A DNA stretch of 20,790 nt, from assembly GCA_002704045.1 (NCBI GenBank), contig PAFF01000053.1, positions 1 through 20,790 of the forward strand. Direction: 5' to 3'. Below the pieces are notes generated by a model, which searched no databases, was not told the origin of the DNA, and worked only from the letters and a program-made list of their open reading frames with translations. How positions within the stretch are numbered: position 1 is the first letter of the stretch; each line of letters starts with the position of its first letter. This DNA comes from Fidelibacterota bacterium (GTDB lineage: Bacteria > Fidelibacterota > Marinisomatia > SCGC-AAA003-L08 > GCA-002704045). A program made the position numbers and the translations under genes. Positions 17,411 through 20,790 of this stretch are shown here, in pieces.

Positions 17411-18288
17411 AACATATTTTAAGTATAATTTTATTATCAATTTCATTTACCCAGGTTTTTAGCACATATGATTATCTTGGTTCTAGATCAACAGCTATGT
17501 CTGGAGCTATTACTAGTGGAAATAACATTGAGTCAGGTATTTTTCATAATCCAGCACAACTATCAAATTATTCTGATATTACAATTATTAGCGGTTATAG
17601 TAATTTATATGGATTAGACTTTTTACCTTTATCTCACATTGGAATTTCAATTAATAATTATGCTATAAATTTTAAAAATATATCTACAGAGTTTGGTGGC
17701 AATACACTGTCATCAGAAACAACAGTAGGTATTGCAAAAGGCTTTGAATTATATAGTGATAGACAATCTTTAATTCAAATGGGTTTACGATTTAATTTGT
17801 ATAATTATGAATTTGGACAAAGTGCAGGTACAGAAGGTGATGGTAGTAATGGTATGAATCTAGGTTCTGGTAGTGCTTCAGGAATTGACATGGGATTTCA
17901 AGGTGTACTAAACAAAAAGTATTATATTGCTTATTATATTAGAAATATAACATCATACATTGAGGGTTCAAATTTAGGTTTAAGTCTACCTGAAACTATG
18001 AGCATTGGCTTATCTTATTTGCCATATAAGGATTTAACTACAAGTTTAGATATTAATCAATTGTCAGGAAATTTAGATTCAGAAATTAGATTTGGTATAG
18101 AATATAAATTAATGGAATCATTTACAATAAGAACTGGTTTACAATCTAATCCAAATAGATTTTCTTGTGGATTTGAATTTGGAAATATCAAATTAGCTAA
18201 TTTATATAGCTGTAATTTCTCATATAGTTTTTTAACTCATCACGTGTTACCTACGACTCATCAATTTTCTTTATCAGTAAACTTTTAG
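17407..18288 (+). CDS. PorV-like outer-membrane beta-barrel (T9SS shuttle family)
   Basis: This 293-residue protein has a signal peptide (MKHILSIILLSISFTQVFS). The mature start follows the PorV/UPF0164 pattern: YLGSRSTAMSGAI, then an insertion turn, then IFHNPAQL with the family NPA triplet. The remainder is alternating amphipathic strands with Gly/Asn turns ending in an aromatic-rich strand (HQFSLSVNF), as expected for insertion by the BAM machinery. A Gly/Ser-rich loop near 138-157 is probably extracellular. The start overlaps the previous cargo gene by ATGA, so its synthesis is coupled to that cargo. It is the second cargo-then-PorV arrangement in the window and is clearly different in sequence from the 12472 barrel, so it is not a recent duplicate. 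Confidence 0.8.
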   Translation: MKHILSIILLSISFTQVFSTYDYLGSRSTAMSGAITSGNNIESGIFHNPAQLSNYSDITIISGYSNLYGLDFLPLSHIGISINNYAINFKNISTEFGGNTLSSETTVGIAKGFELYSDRQSLIQMGLRFNLYNYEFGQSAGTEGDGSNGMNLGSGSASGIDMGFQGVLNKKYYIAYYIRNITSYIEGSNLGLSLPETMSIGLSYLPYKDLTTSLDINQLSGNLDSEIRFGIEYKLMESFTIRTGLQSNPNRFSCGFEFGNIKLANLYSCNFSYSFLTHHVLPTTHQFSLSVNF

Positions 18289-18290
18289 GT

Positions 18291-20735
18291 ATGTATAAAA
18301 AATTTATATATTTTTTTTGCATAAATTTTTTATTAGCCTTTAATATTAATTCTGCATCAAATGAAGATTGGAAATCTTTAAATCAAGTACTTTCTCAAGA
18401 AAAAATAGATTTGATAAAAAATTATATGGATACTAATGGTTTAATTGATACCATATACGATCTAAATTTTATAGATGGAATTGATATAAATGATATTCAA
18501 AAAATAAAATCATATGTTAGTGTTTCCCCAATTGGCACTAAAGCATCTTTTTCTAAAAGATCATCATACAAGATAGAAAGATGGTTATCATCATCTGAAA
18601 ATCAGGAAGGCCTTTCTGAAAATTGGCTCGATTTATTTTTTAATCCAATGAATGTAAATAATATGAATTATGATGATTTATATTCTCTGCCTAATTTAAG
18701 TCCAATTGATGTAACTGCAGTACTATTACAAAAAGAAAGAGGCTATATTAATGGTACTTTTGAATTGAAAAATTCACCTGGAATTAGTTATTACGGCTAT
18801 AAAAATCTACGTGATTTTGTAAGTTTTAATGATATAGATAATAGTAAAGCTTATTTTAGGTTTTCAAGTATTGTAAGAAATACTCCATTGACAAGCACCC
18901 CAGATGATGATGCAAGTATAGTACAATTTTACAACCCTGAAATTCCTCAAGTTTTATCAAAATGGATTATTTCAAATAAACATATATCTTCAGGTTATCT
19001 ATATAATAGAAATGTTGGAGAAGTTTCTGAAAATAGCACTCAGAAGTTTTATTTTTCGTTAAAAAAAATAAATCTAAATTCTTTTTTTAATTTTCAAATT
19101 GATAAATTAGTATTTGGTAATTTTACTGCTTCATTTGGGCAAGGCGTAGTATTTGAAAGTAGTGATTTTTTTAGTCCAAGAAAAACAGGTTTTGGTTTTT
19201 CAAAAAGATTAAGTGGTATTCACCAAGATGAAACACGAAATAGTCAATATACTTTAAATGGAATAGGATTACAATTATCAAATAAACTATTAAGATTAGC
19301 TTTGTTTGGCTCAAAAGATAAAAGAGATGCAATTATTAATGAGGATGGAAGTTTTTCATCTTTAATAGTTATGCAACCAAGACTGTCTTATGGCTTAGGC
19401 TATAATGGAGATACTACAGTATTTCACTCTTTAACTAACTCAGTTGAAGAGATAACTTTTGGTACAGACATAAGATTTTCACCAATTATTGGTACAAATT
19501 TAGGAATTACATTTTATGAAAGTTTATATGATAGGGTTTTAGATCCTCAAATAAGAGAAACTATAGTTGGTGGTCCCGACCCTGATTATTCTGGTGATAC
19601 GTATTATTTAACATATCTTACAAATTCTGCAGACCCTGAAATAGCGGCAATGTATTCTAATTCCTCAAATGCTTCGGGAATATTTAGTTCATTTGATGAT
19701 TTTGTAAAATCATCAAGAAAAGCTTTAGGATTTAATTTTTCTTCTGTAATTAAAAATATATCTATTCAAGGTGAGTATGGAGCATTGCTTGACGATTATA
19801 ACATGAAAAATTTGAAATCTTCACCAAAAGCATCAGTATTGAGTAGCTTTTTCCAATTTGATAATTTTAATTTACTTTTATTTTATAGAAATTATGATTT
19901 AGAATATGATAATCCTTATCAAAGATCATTTTCAAATTATCAAAGATATAAAACTTCTATTTTAGAAGATTCATATTGGCTTGAAGATCCTGTATATGCA
20001 TTTTTATATACAGCTAATCCACAGCCTCAAGCTGAAGAGGGTTTTTATATAAATTCTAGATATCAATTTCACAGAAATATAACTGGAATTTTACAGTCTG
20101 ATCATTGGACTAGGAAAGCAGACGATGCTAAGTATTTTAGGACAGTATTATCATTACAGTGGAGACCAATATTTAAATATCGCATATATTTAAGACAAAA
20201 ATGGCAGGCAAGGGGTACTTTTGACATTTTTCATCCAAGCCCTTATTATTCTAGAGAAACTAGAATTAGAGTAAAAATGATGCTTTCTAATTTTAATGAG
20301 TTAGAATTTTTATATGCTTTAGGATATACAACATTTTCTCCTAGACCAAGGTTAACAGATGGGCCATCAGGAGAAGATATGGTTATTGGTGATATAGGTT
20401 CACCAGATAGAACAATAGGAGTTACACTTAAATATAATGTTAGTGATAAATTTAAAATTAGAACTGGCTCTCTATATATTAAAGGTTTTACATGGTATTT
20501 TGGAGATAATGATTTTAGAATTTTTGATAGTGAATTTGGTGCTTTTCATCATTGGCTTTCATTTCATAGTTTGGTTAATCAAAGATTATCTTTCAATTTT
20601 AAATTTAGTTATACTTCAGATCACCCAATGACAAATATCACTGAAGCACAAACAGAACAAGGTAATTGGATTAATAATCCATGGGTTTCTAACAATCAAT
20701 TCGATTATAAAATACAGGTAGATTATGCGTTTTAA
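18291..20735 (+). CDS. Helix-hairpin-helix domains fused to a large outer-membrane beta-barrel
   Basis: This 814-residue protein has a signal peptide at about 1-22. Residues 35-76 form a possible single HhH unit (LIDTIYDLNFIDGIDINDIQKIKSYV). Residues 117-178 form a clear ComEA-like HhH pair (NPMNVNNMNYDDLYSLP, then KERGYINGTFELKNSPGI). From about 185 to the end the sequence is alternating strands with long polar loops, ending in FDYKIQVDYAF, whose terminal Phe is the usual barrel C-terminal signal. ComEA-type HhH domains bind double-stranded DNA without sequence preference; here they would face the periplasm next to an outer-membrane pore. Similar HhH-barrel proteins occur in Bacteroidota with no settled function. 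The gene follows the PorV-like gene by 2 bases and is probably in the same transcript. A DNA-uptake role is inference; HhH folds can also mediate protein contacts. Confidence 0.8.
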   Translation: MYKKFIYFFCINFLLAFNINSASNEDWKSLNQVLSQEKIDLIKNYMDTNGLIDTIYDLNFIDGIDINDIQKIKSYVSVSPIGTKASFSKRSSYKIERWLSSSENQEGLSENWLDLFFNPMNVNNMNYDDLYSLPNLSPIDVTAVLLQKERGYINGTFELKNSPGISYYGYKNLRDFVSFNDIDNSKAYFRFSSIVRNTPLTSTPDDDASIVQFYNPEIPQVLSKWIISNKHISSGYLYNRNVGEVSENSTQKFYFSLKKINLNSFFNFQIDKLVFGNFTASFGQGVVFESSDFFSPRKTGFGFSKRLSGIHQDETRNSQYTLNGIGLQLSNKLLRLALFGSKDKRDAIINEDGSFSSLIVMQPRLSYGLGYNGDTTVFHSLTNSVEEITFGTDIRFSPIIGTNLGITFYESLYDRVLDPQIRETIVGGPDPDYSGDTYYLTYLTNSADPEIAAMYSNSSNASGIFSSFDDFVKSSRKALGFNFSSVIKNISIQGEYGALLDDYNMKNLKSSPKASVLSSFFQFDNFNLLLFYRNYDLEYDNPYQRSFSNYQRYKTSILEDSYWLEDPVYAFLYTANPQPQAEEGFYINSRYQFHRNITGILQSDHWTRKADDAKYFRTVLSLQWRPIFKYRIYLRQKWQARGTFDIFHPSPYYSRETRIRVKMMLSNFNELEFLYALGYTTFSPRPRLTDGPSGEDMVIGDIGSPDRTIGVTLKYNVSDKFKIRTGSLYIKGFTWYFGDNDFRIFDSEFGAFHHWLSFHSLVNQRLSFNFKFSYTSDHPMTNITEAQTEQGNWINNPWVSNNQFDYKIQVDYAF

Positions 20736-20790
20736 AATTTTCTTTACAATTATATTTTTAAATTTAACATTAGCTCAAGCACTTTTGAAT
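20725..20790 (+). CDS. N-terminal fragment of another exported protein (runs off the right edge)
   Basis: ATG 20725 opens a frame of 22 codons to the window edge and overlaps the preceding gene by 11 bases, like the other coupled genes here. The product begins MRFKIFFTIIFLNLTLAQ, a good signal peptide with a likely cleavage after TLA, which would leave Gln as the first mature residue. That would be a fitting substrate for the glutaminyl cyclase encoded upstream. The rest of the protein is outside the window and the family cannot be told. Confidence 0.6.
   Translation, partial: MRFKIFFTIIFLNLTLAQALLN

Overview
The window is AT-rich (roughly 28% G+C by eye) and is almost entirely coding on the + strand. 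It looks like a free-living, probably marine, bacterium of the FCB group with a type IX secretion system (T9SS). Candidatus Marinimicrobia/SAR406 is my best guess, with a Bacteroidota relative as the alternative. The reasons are a full-length SprA translocon, several PorV-like barrels, secreted proteins ending in YPNP/FlgD-like sorting domains, low G+C, and Asn/Asp-rich loops. I could not test the lineage by search.

Layout. Positions 2-220 hold the end of a gene for a probable outer-membrane barrel. Positions 221-790 are non-coding and hold several hairpins, five copies of TGTAACA, and on the minus strand the 5' half of a tRNA-Phe whose 3' half is missing. From 791 to the right edge, genes run tail to head with overlaps or gaps of a few bases: rdgB (nucleotide sanitation), sprA (T9SS outer-membrane translocon), a glutaminyl-cyclase-type M28 enzyme, prmA (ribosomal protein L11 methyltransferase), a lipoprotein, a secreted Asp-box propeller with a T9SS sorting domain, a PorV-like barrel and a second PorV/PorQ-like barrel. 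After a 58-base gap with a clear ribosome binding site come two more secreted multidomain proteins with sorting domains (CBM-like/PKD/OB-fold, and LTD/OB-fold), another PorV-like barrel, a large protein joining helix-hairpin-helix (HhH) domains to an outer-membrane barrel, and the first 22 codons of a further exported protein.

How it may work together. SprA is the secretion pore. PorV-like barrels are known in Bacteroidota as shuttles that take folded cargo from SprA. Here cargo genes are followed directly by PorV-like genes, twice, which suggests dedicated cargo-shuttle sets. The glutaminyl cyclase could cap N-terminal Gln on exported proteins. The second half combines LTD and OB-fold modules, usually seen as accessory parts of secreted nucleases, with an HhH outer-membrane protein. 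This raises the untested idea of a cell-surface system that binds or imports nucleic acid. rdgB and prmA are housekeeping genes sharing the same transcription direction, probably passengers of the operon.
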